Shown here piece after piece: positions 9,405-18,493 of a stretch of 64,000 nucleotides of DNA (the first letter of the stretch is position 1; each line of letters begins with the position of its first letter). The notes beneath the pieces were generated by a model, which was given only the letters and a program-made list of their open reading frames with translations, did not search any database and had not been told where the DNA came from. The stretch is from Bradyrhizobium sp. Arg816 (GTDB lineage: Bacteria; Pseudomonadota; Alphaproteobacteria; Rhizobiales; Xanthobacteraceae): contig NZ_JAPRAQ010000005.1 of assembly GCF_029989365.1 (NCBI RefSeq), positions 310,001 through 374,000 on the forward strand. The letters run 5' to 3'. Both the position numbers and the translations under genes were made by a program.

Positions 9405-9684
9405 GATAGCTCTCCTTGTTATTGGCGGACATCAACTGGGTGACGGCTCAATGTTCCAAAAGTGACGCGCGCGTGATCGAGGAACGTCAAAATCTCTCGA
9501 ATACATGTTGGATAGCGGCGGCTTGAGGGAGCCGCACGCTGCCAAGCTGTGGCGTCACCACCGGCCAAATCATCGTCAAATCCATTGGATGTCGTCGAAG
9601 GTGGTGATCTGCTCGCGGGTCACCCCGGAGGCCGGCGCCGACTTCCTGAGATGCATGCGGCAGCCTTCGGGAGCGCAGAGGATT

Positions 9685-10051
9685 TTACCAATACGGCGGA
9701 CACGTCGGCGTGTCGGTCCAGGGCGCTGTCGCAAAGGCGCCGACACGCGGTCCGGGCACGCAAGCTGAGCTGTATTGTCCGTAGCCGTAGGCTCCATAAT
9801 AAGAACTATAGGTCGGATCGCCCCAATACGATCTATGGGCGGGATAGCCCCAGAACGAATCATAGGTGGGATAGTACGAAGGGTAGGGATGACCCCGCCG
9901 GACGATAGCGCACGTCCGTCGTCACGGCTGGTACCGCTGCCTTGATCGACGTGCCATTGATCGGCGCAGCAGACGATTTGGCCGTGGCGGTCACTGCGAT
10001 AGGAACAGCAATTGCGAGCGCAACCGCGAGGCTGCGGACTTGAATCTTCAT
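9685..10051 (-). pseudogene. Tyr/Gly-rich small exported protein, frameshifted
   Basis: The ATG at 10051 opens a signal peptide (MKIQVRSLAVALAIAVPIAV...) and a short mature part that stops after 63 residues at 9860. In the neighbouring frame the sequence continues with a strongly aromatic tail: GHPYPSYYPTYDSFWGYPAH, then RSYWGDPTYSSYYGAYGYGQ, and ends TCPPYW at 9685. That composition is typical of one exported protein, so a single-base frameshift near 9895 is the simplest explanation. Confidence 0.65.
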
Positions 10052-10086
10052 GGTAGCTCCTGTTCGGTTAAAACCACCACGCGAGA

Positions 10087-10253
10087 ATGACCTTGCAACG
10101 TCGACGAGGGAAATCACCTTCCGCCATAGAGTCGATAGACAATCATTATTGTCGCCGCGCCGCCTGATGCCATAGCGAGGAATTCCACCAGCTGCATCTG
10201 CAGAGACTCCTAAACCCGTTGTCGCCTTTGGACCAATCGAGGTCGCGCGTGCG
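10087..10253 (-). repeat. Degenerate repeat R1, copy 1
   Basis: This stretch is similar over about 165 bases to 17000-17159, same orientation. The best shared reading on the minus strand ends in VYRLYGGR followed by TGA at about 10123; in copy 2 it ends in VYRLYGER then TGA. One 27-codon reading frame inside this copy is MQLVEFLAMASGGAATIMIV plus YRLYGGR, a possible single-helix mini-protein. A single-base indel separates the copies, so the upstream parts are in different frames. Confidence 0.6.
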
Positions 10254-10672
10254 ACATTCGTGGTGCGGGGATTTTGAAGCAATGTCCGGAGAGTTGGAAA
10301 TCTATGCGAGCGGTAGCGACCGCACCAATGCTTGTAGAAAGAGTGAAGGCTTGTGCGTACGCCAAGCTCCTTCAGAGTGAGAGGCGTTCCTTCCGACCCG
10401 GTAGGGGACCGCGAGTACAGGGGCAGGCTATCCCGCAGTCTTCTGGGGCATGGCTATACTCGCAATTGTGATTGCGACCGCGTGTACGCCGGCGCTTCGG
10501 CCTCACGACCGCGCTCGCGGCGTTACTGCCATGGAATCAACTGATCCGCGTCTGCTTGGAGGACAGGCACGTGAACATCTCTTCGCGGTCGCCGAGAGTT
10601 TGCGCCGGCGAGGCGGCGCAGAGGGAACCGCGCACTCCCGCCGCAGCCCGCTAAGCGTCTCACAGCCACTCC

Positions 10673-10713
10673 GATAACGGTCGGCTATCGACTCCATGGC
10701 GAGAGGTGATTTT
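10673..10713 (+). repeat. Repeat R1, short copy 3 (opposite orientation)
   Basis: Forty-one bases on the plus strand match the 3' end of the R1 unit (GGCTATCGACTCCATGGCGA versus CTATCGACTCTATGGCGA-type sequence at 10130 and 17040). The same reading frame ends in ITVGYRLHGER and TGA, so the conserved part is the C-terminal codons YRL(Y/H)G(E/G)R. Confidence 0.55.
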
Positions 10714-10817
10714 ATTTTTGACCGTCATGCACTCAATCTTCGAGCCATCGTCGAGCGCCCTCGTATACGGGCAGAAGCCAGTGTCCCGTTGAACGATCAC
10801 AGGCCAGGAGGTCCGAC

Positions 10818-11693
10818 ATGCAGATCGAAGAGACAATGGATGTTTCATTCCAAAGCTTTGTCGAACGCCCGCTGCTCGAGGATGTCGTCGTTCTCGTGGA
10901 CAGTGCCGGCGTCGCGCTTGGCGTGCAGCGTGCGTTCAGGGCAAGGGTGAGTGGCTTACGGGCTGGCGTTAGCGGCCTCGTCGCGTCCACGAGCCTGGAG
11001 ATCCCGCTCGCCGGGTCCGACGGCGAGGTCTCGGGGATTTTGTGCCTCACCAGCCCGCGGTCCGACACGCGGGGCGTGTCGCTTCGGCGTCAGCTCCTCG
11101 ACGCCACGCGACCGCGCGCCACGCCGATCGAAAGGTTTGTCGCAAGCATTTGCCTCGCAACGATAGCGGGCACGCTTGACTGGGCGTTGCGTCCGAACAT
11201 CACGCTCCGCACCGAGATCGTCCCTGACTTATGGGCCTTCAATGTCGACCCGGTTGAACTGTACTTCGCTTTACTGAACCTCTGCCGAAATTCGGCCGAT
11301 GCTATGCCGGACGGCGCCGTGATCATCGTCACCGCGCGGAACGTCGAACCTTCCTCTGCCGCGGTCCGGGAATTCGTCGAGATCATCATCGACGACGACG
11401 GGGAGTGCATGGCCAAGGAGGTCCTCTCGCAGGCCCCCACACCGTACTTTTCGACAAAGGCCACGGGCAGCGGCTCGGGCCTCGGGCTCGCCCCGGTCCA
11501 GCACCTCGAAGAGCGAGGCGGCGCGGCTAGTATAGAGAGCAAGCGGGGTGCGGGCGCGCTGGTGCGCCTCTTCCTCCCGCGCGTGCACGCAGCTTTGATG
11601 CCTTGCAGTATCGTCGAGATCGCGTACACGCCGCCATCCAACGACCGCGTATTCCACGTCGTCCGCCCAACGGCGGCTGCGTCGACGACGTAG
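10818..11693 (+). CDS. Histidine-kinase-like ATPase-domain protein without phospho-acceptor domain
   Basis: AGGAGG lies six bases before the ATG at 10818. The 291-residue protein has the HATPase_c boxes: N-box LNLCRNSADAMPDG (about residue 155), G1-like IIDDDGECM, F-box PYFSTKATGSGSGLGL and the G2/G3 end IESKRGAGALVRLFLP. There is no HisKA box or receiver. The G1 box is atypical (DDDGEC instead of DxGxG), so ATP binding may be weakened. The N-terminal 110 residues resemble no domain I recognise, perhaps a shortened PAS. No response regulator gene is adjacent; the antiporter gene begins 31 bp downstream and is probably co-transcribed. Confidence 0.75.
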   Translation: MQIEETMDVSFQSFVERPLLEDVVVLVDSAGVALGVQRAFRARVSGLRAGVSGLVASTSLEIPLAGSDGEVSGILCLTSPRSDTRGVSLRRQLLDATRPRATPIERFVASICLATIAGTLDWALRPNITLRTEIVPDLWAFNVDPVELYFALLNLCRNSADAMPDGAVIIVTARNVEPSSAAVREFVEIIIDDDGECMAKEVLSQAPTPYFSTKATGSGSGLGLAPVQHLEERGGAASIESKRGAGALVRLFLPRVHAALMPCSIVEIAYTPPSNDRVFHVVRPTAAASTT

Positions 11694-11724
11694 CTGGCGC
11701 GAACACCTGGAGACGGGTCCAGCG

Positions 11725-13671
11725 ATGGAACTCATAATCCCATCCGGTCGCCTCGACCGTCCGGTCGACCGCGGGACGGACCACGTGCTCGGCCCTGCCG
11801 ATGCCGAGATCACGCTCGTCGAGTACGGCAGCTACGCGTGTCCGCATTGCAGGGCTGCCAACGAGCGCATCGCGCAAGCGCGCGACCAACTCGGCGACCG
11901 CGTCTGCTACGCCTTTCGGCACAATCCGCTCATGGACAACCCTCTTGCGTTTCGGGCCGCCGAACTCGCTGAGCTTGCCCAGACGCCTGAAGCGTTCTGG
12001 TCCGCGCACGTCAAACTGATGACGAGGTCGATGGAGCTCACGGAGAACGACCTCGTGGCGGTGGCCAAGGACCTCGGCGTGAACGCCGACTTCGCGCTCG
12101 GCGACAGCGACGTCGTGCGACTCGCAAGGGCGAGAGTGGAGGCGGATATCGCAAGCTCCCGCGCGAGTGGCGTGAGGTTCACGCCGACCTTCTACATCAA
12201 CCGCCGGCGCTACGACGGACCTTGGGACGAGAGCTCTCTCGTCGACGCGATGCTTGGCACACTCGGCCACCGCGTCCGCACGGTAGCCCTCGACTTCGCG
12301 AGCTGGGGCCCATCCGCCGGCATTCTGCTGGTCCTGGCGACCGTGGTGGCGATCGTCGTGACGAACTCTCCGATCGGACCGGCGTTCGACGCGTTCTGGC
12401 GCCAGGAACTCGGCGTGACCTTCGGCGAGGCGACCTTCCGGATGTCCATCCTCCATTGGGTCAACGACGGCCTGCTGACGGTGTTCTTCCTTGTCGTGGG
12501 ATTGGAAGTGAAGCGCGAGATGACAGTCGGACATCTCGCAAGCCGCCGCTCCGCCGCGCTTCCGATTGCGTCCGCGATCGGCGGCATGGTCGTGCCGGCA
12601 ATTCTGTATGTGCTGGTCATCCCAGCGGGGCCGTGGTCGCATGGTTGGGGCGTCCCGATGGCGACCGACACGGCGTTCGCGATCGCCTTGATCGCTGTGA
12701 TGGGGTCGCGCGTCCCCGTGGAGCTGCGCATCTATCTCACCGCGACGGCTATCGTCGACGACATCGGTGCGATCGCGGTCGTCGCTGTGTTCTACTCACG
12801 CGAGATTGATCCGGCCTACCTTGCCGCGGCCGCGACGGTTGTGGTTGCGCTGGCGCTACTGAGCCGGTGGAGGGTTTACCTGCTGTCGCCGTACATCCTG
12901 TTGGGCGTCACGTTGTGGGCATTCGTCCACGCGAGCGGCCTCCACGCTACGCTGGCCGGCGTAATCCTTGCGCTGTTCATTCCGACGCGGCCGCCCGCCA
13001 ATTTGGCAGCCTTGATGGCGCAGGTCAGCACTTTAATAGCCTCCGAGGCCCGGCGCGAGGGCGAGGTGCTCAGGCACAGCCCCTCCACGCCGGCACTGCA
13101 CGCTCTCGACGCGATCTACGACAGAATCGAATCGCCGGCCGACCGGCTGCTACGGCACGCCGGCGCGAGGTCGAGCTACGCTGTCCTTCCGATCTTCGCA
13201 CTGGCTAATGCGGGCGTGACGATCAACGCCGGCGCCTTCGTTGGGCATGGCTGGCTCATGGCCGCAATCGTCGCTGGCCTCGCCATAGGAAAGCCGGTTG
13301 GCGTCTTCCTCGCGGCCGCAGCAGCCGTGCGCACAGGCATGGCCGTCAAGCCGGCAGCGTACACCTGGCGGCAGTTGGTCGGGTCGGGAGCTCTCGCTGG
13401 CATCGGCTTCACGATGTCGCTCTTCATCGCCGGGCAGGCCTTTCTGACCTCCGCCGACTTCGCGGCCGCCAAGATTGCCGTGTTCGCCGCGTCGATTCTC
13501 TCGGGCGTGGTCGGGACCGCTGTACTCTGGACTGCTTCGCGTCAGAAGCTCTTCGATGAGGCGCCGCAGGGCGCGCATGCAAGCATCATAGCCGGCCGGT
13601 GTTTATGCCGGACCGTGAGGAGGAGGTCTAGTGATGATCCTACCTGCCAGTACGACGGTAGCAGTCGCTGA
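11725..13671 (+). CDS. nhaA: DsbA-like thioredoxin domain fused to NhaA Na+/H+ antiporter
   Basis: Residues ~15-190 form a DsbA-type thioredoxin domain with the CPHC active site (EYGSYACPHCRAAN) and a cis-Pro region VRFTPTFYINRRRY. Residues ~195-620 are a complete NhaA with WVNDGLLTVFFLVVGLEVKR, the MATDTAFAIALIAV segment and TATAIVDDIGAIAVVAVFY, whose Asp pair is the Na+/H+ exchange site. The 648-residue fusion is known in rhizobia and some actinobacteria. NhaA extrudes Na+ in exchange for protons at the inner membrane; the role of the thioredoxin part, without a signal peptide, is unknown and it may face the cytoplasm. It follows the kinase-like gene by 31 bp. Confidence 0.92.
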   Translation: MELIIPSGRLDRPVDRGTDHVLGPADAEITLVEYGSYACPHCRAANERIAQARDQLGDRVCYAFRHNPLMDNPLAFRAAELAELAQTPEAFWSAHVKLMTRSMELTENDLVAVAKDLGVNADFALGDSDVVRLARARVEADIASSRASGVRFTPTFYINRRRYDGPWDESSLVDAMLGTLGHRVRTVALDFASWGPSAGILLVLATVVAIVVTNSPIGPAFDAFWRQELGVTFGEATFRMSILHWVNDGLLTVFFLVVGLEVKREMTVGHLASRRSAALPIASAIGGMVVPAILYVLVIPAGPWSHGWGVPMATDTAFAIALIAVMGSRVPVELRIYLTATAIVDDIGAIAVVAVFYSREIDPAYLAAAATVVVALALLSRWRVYLLSPYILLGVTLWAFVHASGLHATLAGVILALFIPTRPPANLAALMAQVSTLIASEARREGEVLRHSPSTPALHALDAIYDRIESPADRLLRHAGARSSYAVLPIFALANAGVTINAGAFVGHGWLMAAIVAGLAIGKPVGVFLAAAAAVRTGMAVKPAAYTWRQLVGSGALAGIGFTMSLFIAGQAFLTSADFAAAKIAVFAASILSGVVGTAVLWTASRQKLFDEAPQGAHASIIAGRCLCRTVRRRSSDDPTCQYDGSSR

Positions 13672-13733
13672 CGGCGAGGACGCCGGCAACGCTGAGATAT
13701 CGTGGCGAACCGTCGCATTTGAGGAGGTTGAAC

Positions 13734-13967
13734 GTGACCCAGGTATATTTCCATTGCTCGAACACGAAGAAGGTTTTCGTGGATCGCCGCGGCGCCGTGG
13801 TGGACGACCTTGCTGAGGCCCGCGATCATGCGACACGTGTCGTGCAATCCCTCATCCACGAGGGCAGTCCCGAGGATTGGCGTGACTGGGTCTTGCATGT
13901 CAGCGACGACCAAGGTGATGAGCTCTTCGTTGTCCCCTTCACTTTCGTGCTTGGCAAATCGCATTGA
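13734..13967 (+). CDS. DUF6894-type small protein
   Basis: GTG at 13734 is the preferred start because AGGAGG is at 13722-13727. The 77-residue protein reads TQVYFHCSNTKKVFVDRRGA, then AEARDHATRVVQSLI and DWVLHVSDDQGDELFVVPF. This is the usual arrangement of the DUF6894 family, which is frequent in Bradyrhizobium and of unknown role. It is cytoplasmic and carries no catalytic motif. Confidence 0.8.
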   Translation: MTQVYFHCSNTKKVFVDRRGAVVDDLAEARDHATRVVQSLIHEGSPEDWRDWVLHVSDDQGDELFVVPFTFVLGKSH

Positions 13968-14306
13968 AGATCGCAATGCTCCTGGCGATCCTTTTGGGCT
14001 AGGGCGCACATGTTCCAGCTAGAAAACAGACGCGGCTGGAGCCTCGAGACTGTCTTCAGCGTCCGCTCCGCAAGGTCGCTGAAAAGCCCGTACGCTGATC
14101 GGCAGAAACCGGGTTGGCCGTGTACAGGAGATGGCTGGCAGCGGTGCAAGTGAGAATTCTTCAAGAGATCTCGGCCGACCGAGGTGAGAAGCCTGCCCCT
14201 CCAACATGCGCACCGTCACGCGCTTTTTATTCCGTCGTGACCACCTGCGGGAGCTCAAGGTCGGCGTCAACAATCCTACGTCAGCGTAAATTCAATAGGA
14301 GAGACT

Positions 14307-14492
14307 ATGGGCGAAATTATCCGATTTGTCTCAAGATCCGAGCGCGAGCGCATCCTGCTCATTCGGGAAGCGCGCGCGATATATGACAGCGTGTTCCCGC
14401 CGGTCGATCCCGTCATCGCGCGGCGGGACGAGGGGCCACAACTTATGGGGCCCAGTGGCGCGAATGCCCAATGCCGCGAGGCGTTCTCGTGA
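14307..14492 (+). CDS. Small conserved hypothetical protein
   Basis: The ATG at 14307 follows AGGAGA. The 61-residue product (MGEIIRFVSRSERERILLIR...) is charged, probably one long helix, with a Pro-rich turn FPPVDPV. I recall similar short proteins in Bradyrhizobium, with no assigned function. Its 3' end overlaps the next gene by 22 bases in another frame. Confidence 0.6.
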   Translation: MGEIIRFVSRSERERILLIREARAIYDSVFPPVDPVIARRDEGPQLMGPSGANAQCREAFS

Positions 14493-14698
14493 TCAAGATC
14501 ATTGCCGTGCTCTGTAGTCTGTCTTCTCCGGCGAATTGCCACGAGCAGACCGTCACCACCTCCTTCTTCGCTGACATCTCGATGCAGTCCTGCTTGGTCG
14601 GCGCACCACAACTTGCCGAATGGATGAAGCTGCATCCAGCGGAGCGTCTCGCGGCATGGCGCTGCGTCATCGGCAATCAGGATCGCGAGGGAGCGTAG
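14471..14698 (+). CDS. Small exported hypothetical protein
   Basis: A hydrophobic start (VLVIKIIAVLCSLSSPANCH) is followed by a mature part FADISMQSCLVGAPQLAEWM and KLHPAERLAAWRCVIGN with two cysteines that could form a disulfide. Start at ATG 14471, or GTG 14489. The length is 75 residues. It overlaps the preceding gene, so both are probably translated from one message. Function unknown. Confidence 0.6.
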   Translation: MPRGVLVIKIIAVLCSLSSPANCHEQTVTTSFFADISMQSCLVGAPQLAEWMKLHPAERLAAWRCVIGNQDREGA

Positions 14699-15081
14699 GT
14701 GGAAAAGCGGATCGCTTCTCGCGGCGGATGTGGTCCACGCACTGGCATAAGCATTCGCGGCGATTTGCCGAAATTTGGATGTTTCGCTCGCACTCTGCTC
14801 CTTGTCGCATATCAATTTGCCCTTATCGGAGGCAGACGACACTCCTAGGTGCCTGGCGCCTGGCACTCCGCTCTCTTCGCAGTGATTCTCGCGGTCGGTG
14901 CTTTTCGGTCCGAGGCCGGCCGCCTCCTCGCAGGCCTTGTAGGCAACGGCGGGCGTTGAGTCGGATGGGATAGGTTTCGGGCTTTACGACTGGCTTTGCT
15001 GAAGTCGCATGAAGCGTTCTGGCGGTTTGCCGGCTGTGCTGGCGTCCCGAGAACATAAAGTCGTCATGCCGGGTAGCGAAT
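14699..15081. other. Intergenic, no gene seen
   Basis: No open frame here has a ribosome site or a recognisable product on either strand. It holds the 3' side of hemC and presumably its terminator, but I see no clear hairpin with a T-run. Confidence 0.5.
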
Positions 15082-16017
15082 TCAGGTTGGCCGTTGCTCT
15101 TCCACTGTACGGAGCGCAGCCTTCAACAACTCATCTGCACCTTGCTGGAGAAGTTTGTGCCCGAGACTTCTGCCTATTGCGTCGGCTTGATTAGCCAGAC
15201 CCACGCTTTCATCGGCAATCTTCGTTTGGCCATCCGGATGAGTCACCTGTCCGCGAAGTGTTAAGGTCCCAGCGAGCCATGTGGCAGAGACCCCGACCGG
15301 TAGGCTGCAGCCAGCATCGAGACTTCTCATCAATGCGCGCTCTGCATCGACTTCGATGCGCGATTTCCGGTCTTCAATCTTTTGAAGCAGCGCAACGAGT
15401 GCGGTATCCTCTTCGCGAGCTTCGGCCGCGAGAGCCCCTTGGCCGACTGCATACGGGAAAACATGGGGGTCCAAAAGTTGTGAGGCCTCATGTAGCAATC
15501 CTAGCCGGGACAACCCCGCTGCCGCCAACAGAGTCGCGTCTATTCCCTCTCGGGTTTTTGCCTTGCGCAACCTTGGAGAAACGTTCCCTCGGATAGATCG
15601 AATATCCAAACCACTGCATAGAGAGAGAAGTTGAGCTTTGCGACGAATTGATCCAGTGGCAACGCGCAGCCCCGGGCGTAGCTGATCTAGTGTAGCGCCA
15701 CAAATCGCGTCGCGAGGATCCTCTCTTTTGGGAACGGCCGCCAATACCAAGCCGGGCTGCAATTTTGTCGGAAGATCTTTGAGGGAATGAACGACCAGGT
15801 CAACTTCGTTGCGCAGAAGAGTGTCTTCGCTCTCCTTCGTGAATGCTCCGATTGCGCCAATCTGCTGAAACACCGACCGTCGATCTTTATCGCCAACGGA
15901 ACTAACGAAGACTATTCGTACCTCGGCAGCCGGCTCGACGCTACGAATCAGGCCGGCGACGTGATTGGCTTGCCAGCGGGCCAAATCACTTCGCCTGGTA
16001 CCGAGCCGAATTTCCAC
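15082..16017 (-). CDS. hemC: Porphobilinogen deaminase (hydroxymethylbilane synthase)
   Basis: The GTG at 16017 is preferred, with AAGGAG seven bases upstream; the frame could extend to 16068. The 311-residue enzyme has VEIRLGTRRSDLARWQ, the catalytic loop VDLVVHSLKDLPT with its essential Asp, GSIRRKAQLL, IRGNV and DAGCSLPVGV, whose Cys binds the dipyrromethane cofactor. It joins four porphobilinogens to hydroxymethylbilane in the cytoplasm. The sequence is somewhat divergent (RGNVSPRL for the usual RGNVxTRL, GSIRR for GTSSLRR), so it may be a secondary copy. It stands alone on the minus strand, away from hemF. Confidence 0.92.
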   Translation of the reverse strand: MEIRLGTRRSDLARWQANHVAGLIRSVEPAAEVRIVFVSSVGDKDRRSVFQQIGAIGAFTKESEDTLLRNEVDLVVHSLKDLPTKLQPGLVLAAVPKREDPRDAICGATLDQLRPGLRVATGSIRRKAQLLSLCSGLDIRSIRGNVSPRLRKAKTREGIDATLLAAAGLSRLGLLHEASQLLDPHVFPYAVGQGALAAEAREEDTALVALLQKIEDRKSRIEVDAERALMRSLDAGCSLPVGVSATWLAGTLTLRGQVTHPDGQTKIADESVGLANQADAIGRSLGHKLLQQGADELLKAALRTVEEQRPT

Positions 16018-16134
16018 GATAAAACTCCTTGCTTCTTGAGTAGTTGAACGACTTCTAGTGCTGCGCAAGTAGCGATAAAGCTGCGCCTGCTAGTTTGACC
16101 CGACAAAACAGCACCGCCACGATGCAGCTGAGGG

Positions 16135-16867
16135 TCACGAGCCCAGACCACTCACCACCAGCACGTTGCCAAGTATTGGTCCGGAAAGGCGATGATCGCC
16201 GGGGCCATCAGCCGTCGCGGCGCAGTGCAGAGATAGCCAGGCGCCGAGAGAATCCAGGCGGTCATCGTATGGGTTATCGTCGCCCCCGGTTTCTTGGCGC
16301 GGATCTTCGCAATGTCGGCAGGCGTCACTCAACGGTCCGTGGTTGCGCCATGAGGTGCGCTCGCGATTGATGATATTGGCGATCTGCCGATCAGAGAGTT
16401 TGTCAGCGAACGGCGGCCTCTCGACCTTGTATTTCGGGCCGTTGATCGCCTTGCCACTTAGCCAGCGCAGCATGGCAATGATGTGTTCGGCAGGGTGAGT
16501 GGCATTAGCGACCTGATCGCCGGCAAGCAGCGGAAATGTGCCAGGCACACCTCTGTCCTGAACACCGTGACGGCGGCGTACTTATCGGCAAATAGCGTGA
16601 TCCTTCCGCGGCATCAAATGTCTGCGCCTGAGCCACTACCGGCGGGGCCTGTGCCGGCGGCGCTGCCTGCTGCTGCAGTGGCTCGTCGGCGCGCGGTGAC
16701 GACATCAACCGCACTGATCCGGGCACCACGATTGCCTCACGAGGAGCGCTTGTGCTCGATGATGATATCGGCGATCTGCTGATCGGGCAATTGATCGGCG
16801 AACGCTGGCATTTGCGCTTCATATCGGGCCTGGCCTCCTGGCCTCTCGATCCAGCGCTACGAAGCAT
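16135..16867 (-). pseudogene. Decayed c-type cytochrome(s)
   Basis: On the minus strand one frame reads MPAFADQLPDQQIADIIIEH and ends (first cytochrome fold, 3' part), followed by a Pro/Ala/Gln linker PLQQQAAPPAQAPPVVAQAQ, and then ADKYAA with frameshifts, GVPGTFPLLAGDQV, AINGPKYKVERPPFADKLSD and IINRERTSWRNHGPL. The second fold should contain a CxxCH haem motif after ADKYAAV; a deletion there leaves only HGVQDRGVPGTF, so both haem cysteines are gone. The pieces suggest a diheme or tandem membrane-associated cytochrome of the alcohol-dehydrogenase type. At least two frameshifts and the motif deletion prove inactivation. Confidence 0.75.
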
Positions 16868-16999
16868 TCCGCTCGCCGCAGAGCTCTGGGCATCTCACCA
16901 ATTACACCGTAGGGGAACTCGCACCTGATGATGTATGGCTTCGTCACCTTCGTCATCTGGATGGGGTCTATGCACTGGTACCGCGCGCCGCGATGCAGG

Positions 17000-17159
17000 A
17001 TGACCTTGCTACGCCGGAGAGGGAAATCACCTCTCGCCATAGAGTCGATAGACGGTCGTTATCGCCGCCCCCTGCTTGGCGCCGTCTCGGGGATTGCCAC
17101 CAGCCGCAGCTGCAGAGATCCCCGTTGCTGTCCTTGGACCAATCGAGGTTGCGCGTGCC
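17000..17159 (-). repeat. Degenerate repeat R1, copy 2
   Basis: Matches 10087-10253 in the same orientation, with the block CGCCATAGAGTCGATAGAC on the plus strand nearly identical in both. The minus-strand frame AAAAGGNPRDGAKQGAAITT plus VYRLYGER ends with TGA at about 17036. Downstream similarity continues through GGTGATTTCCCTC and ATCC, so the repeat includes bases beyond the reading frame. Confidence 0.6.
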
Positions 17160-18288
17160 GGCGGCGCCGCCGTCCTTGACCATGACGCCGCTCCTAGGAG
17201 GATTTGGCGGGCGCACGGTGGCGACCGGGTGCCGGACCGAGTAAGAGAGGGCGAGACATCGAGCTGCGTCGCCTTTGGCCCCAAAGCTGCTGATCGACTT
17301 GCTCGGCATTCAGGTCGGCTGTTGAAGGAACACCGGACCCTACTTGCCCAGCCAGGACCGAGAGTGCCCTCGAAGGACGCCGCGGATCTAGAAGAAAACT
17401 GGACCAGTGCGGTCGCCACTAACTACCGCCGTACTGATCTTGATCGTAGGCCTGCAGGATCCGGACAAAATCGGCCATGCTGGATCGATCCCGGTTTTCG
17501 GCCATAGCCGCAACCTGAGTGTTGGACGCGGGCTGGCTCCCTTGCCAAAACCGCACGAGGAGATAGGCGATGTTTTTCATAGCATACTCTCCGCGGCTAA
17601 CTATTGCGATAGACACCGGAGCGGCAACGGATGGCCCGATCAGGGGGAAAGCCAGCGGGCGCTACGCCGCCGATCTTGTCCTGCAACTGCCTGCTCGTGG
17701 GCCAGTTCCGTTGCTTTTCGCTGCATTCAGCAGGTAGCACTGAGCACCTGATTGACGCCATTGCGCGCGGGTATGATGTGATCGTACTGAGGTAGGCTCG
17801 GGCTAGTGAAACGGTATAAGTCAACGAGACATCGGCTTAATCCCAAGGCATTTCCAGCTGGCATCGATATCCCTGCGAGGTTGCTCGGCCGCGCAGACGA
17901 GGTGATTGAAATAGGGTTGCCGACTCCGGCGATAGCCCATCAGCGTAGTGGTGACTCCTCTGATTGAGGTCCGCTGAGCGGGGGACTAGTGGACAAAAAT
18001 GCTCACCCTGAGTTCGTCCCATTTTGACAAGTCGAGCAGATATAGTTGCTGTAGCGCGCAACATATCATCGGGGTCAGAGCGCACCGAGCGTCTGAAGGC
18101 GCTCGTGCGAAGAGCGCGTTGCCGAGACCCTCAGGTCACGGCGACTTCGAACGATTTTGCACCGACACGGCCCAAAATTGTCGGCGATCTGGATCCCATC
18201 TCTATGGCGATCCCGGGGAAGCTCGGCATCGCCGACACCAGACGCAGTCGGCGTTGCTTGTGCAAGTATTCGCCTGGTGATGTCTCTG
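17160..18288. other. Region without convincing genes left of the IS110 element
   Basis: Open frames exist, the best being 17419-17616 minus (MKNIAYLLVRFWQGSQPASN, about 50 residues), but I see no conserved family. The rest has the look of decayed DNA. I find no RNA gene. Confidence 0.4.
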
Positions 18289-18299
18289 TCTAGATAGGC

Positions 18300-18493
18300 C
18301 TGTATCTGACACGAAGGCTATTCACGACGATTGCAGCATTCCCGGCGAGTTGAAAAGTAACATGGAGTCTGACTAGATGCCGTAATGGGCCCTGCTCGGA
18401 GCAAGGGTCATGGATGGTGGCTGTCCCCCGATAGATGATGAAACGGGGTCACGACTTGAGTCGGCCCCAAGCATCTAGAGACGGAGGACAGCC
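18300..18493 (+). ncRNA. Candidate bridge RNA region in the IS110 left end
   Basis: Elements of this family encode a structured bridge RNA in the non-coding end next to the recombinase gene. Here GGCTGTCCCCC at 18419-18429 and GGAGGACAGCC at 18483-18493 form an 11-bp stem with one mismatch, ending exactly at the transposase start codon. Inside it GGGGTC (18444-18449) can pair with GGCCCC around 18462-18467. The loops are the likely guide segments. This is positional and structural inference only. Confidence 0.4.

Noticed and set aside
17419..17616. Minus-strand ORF MKNIAYLLVRFW... as a gene
   Set aside because: Short, weak ribosome site and no family; kept only as a remark in the region description.
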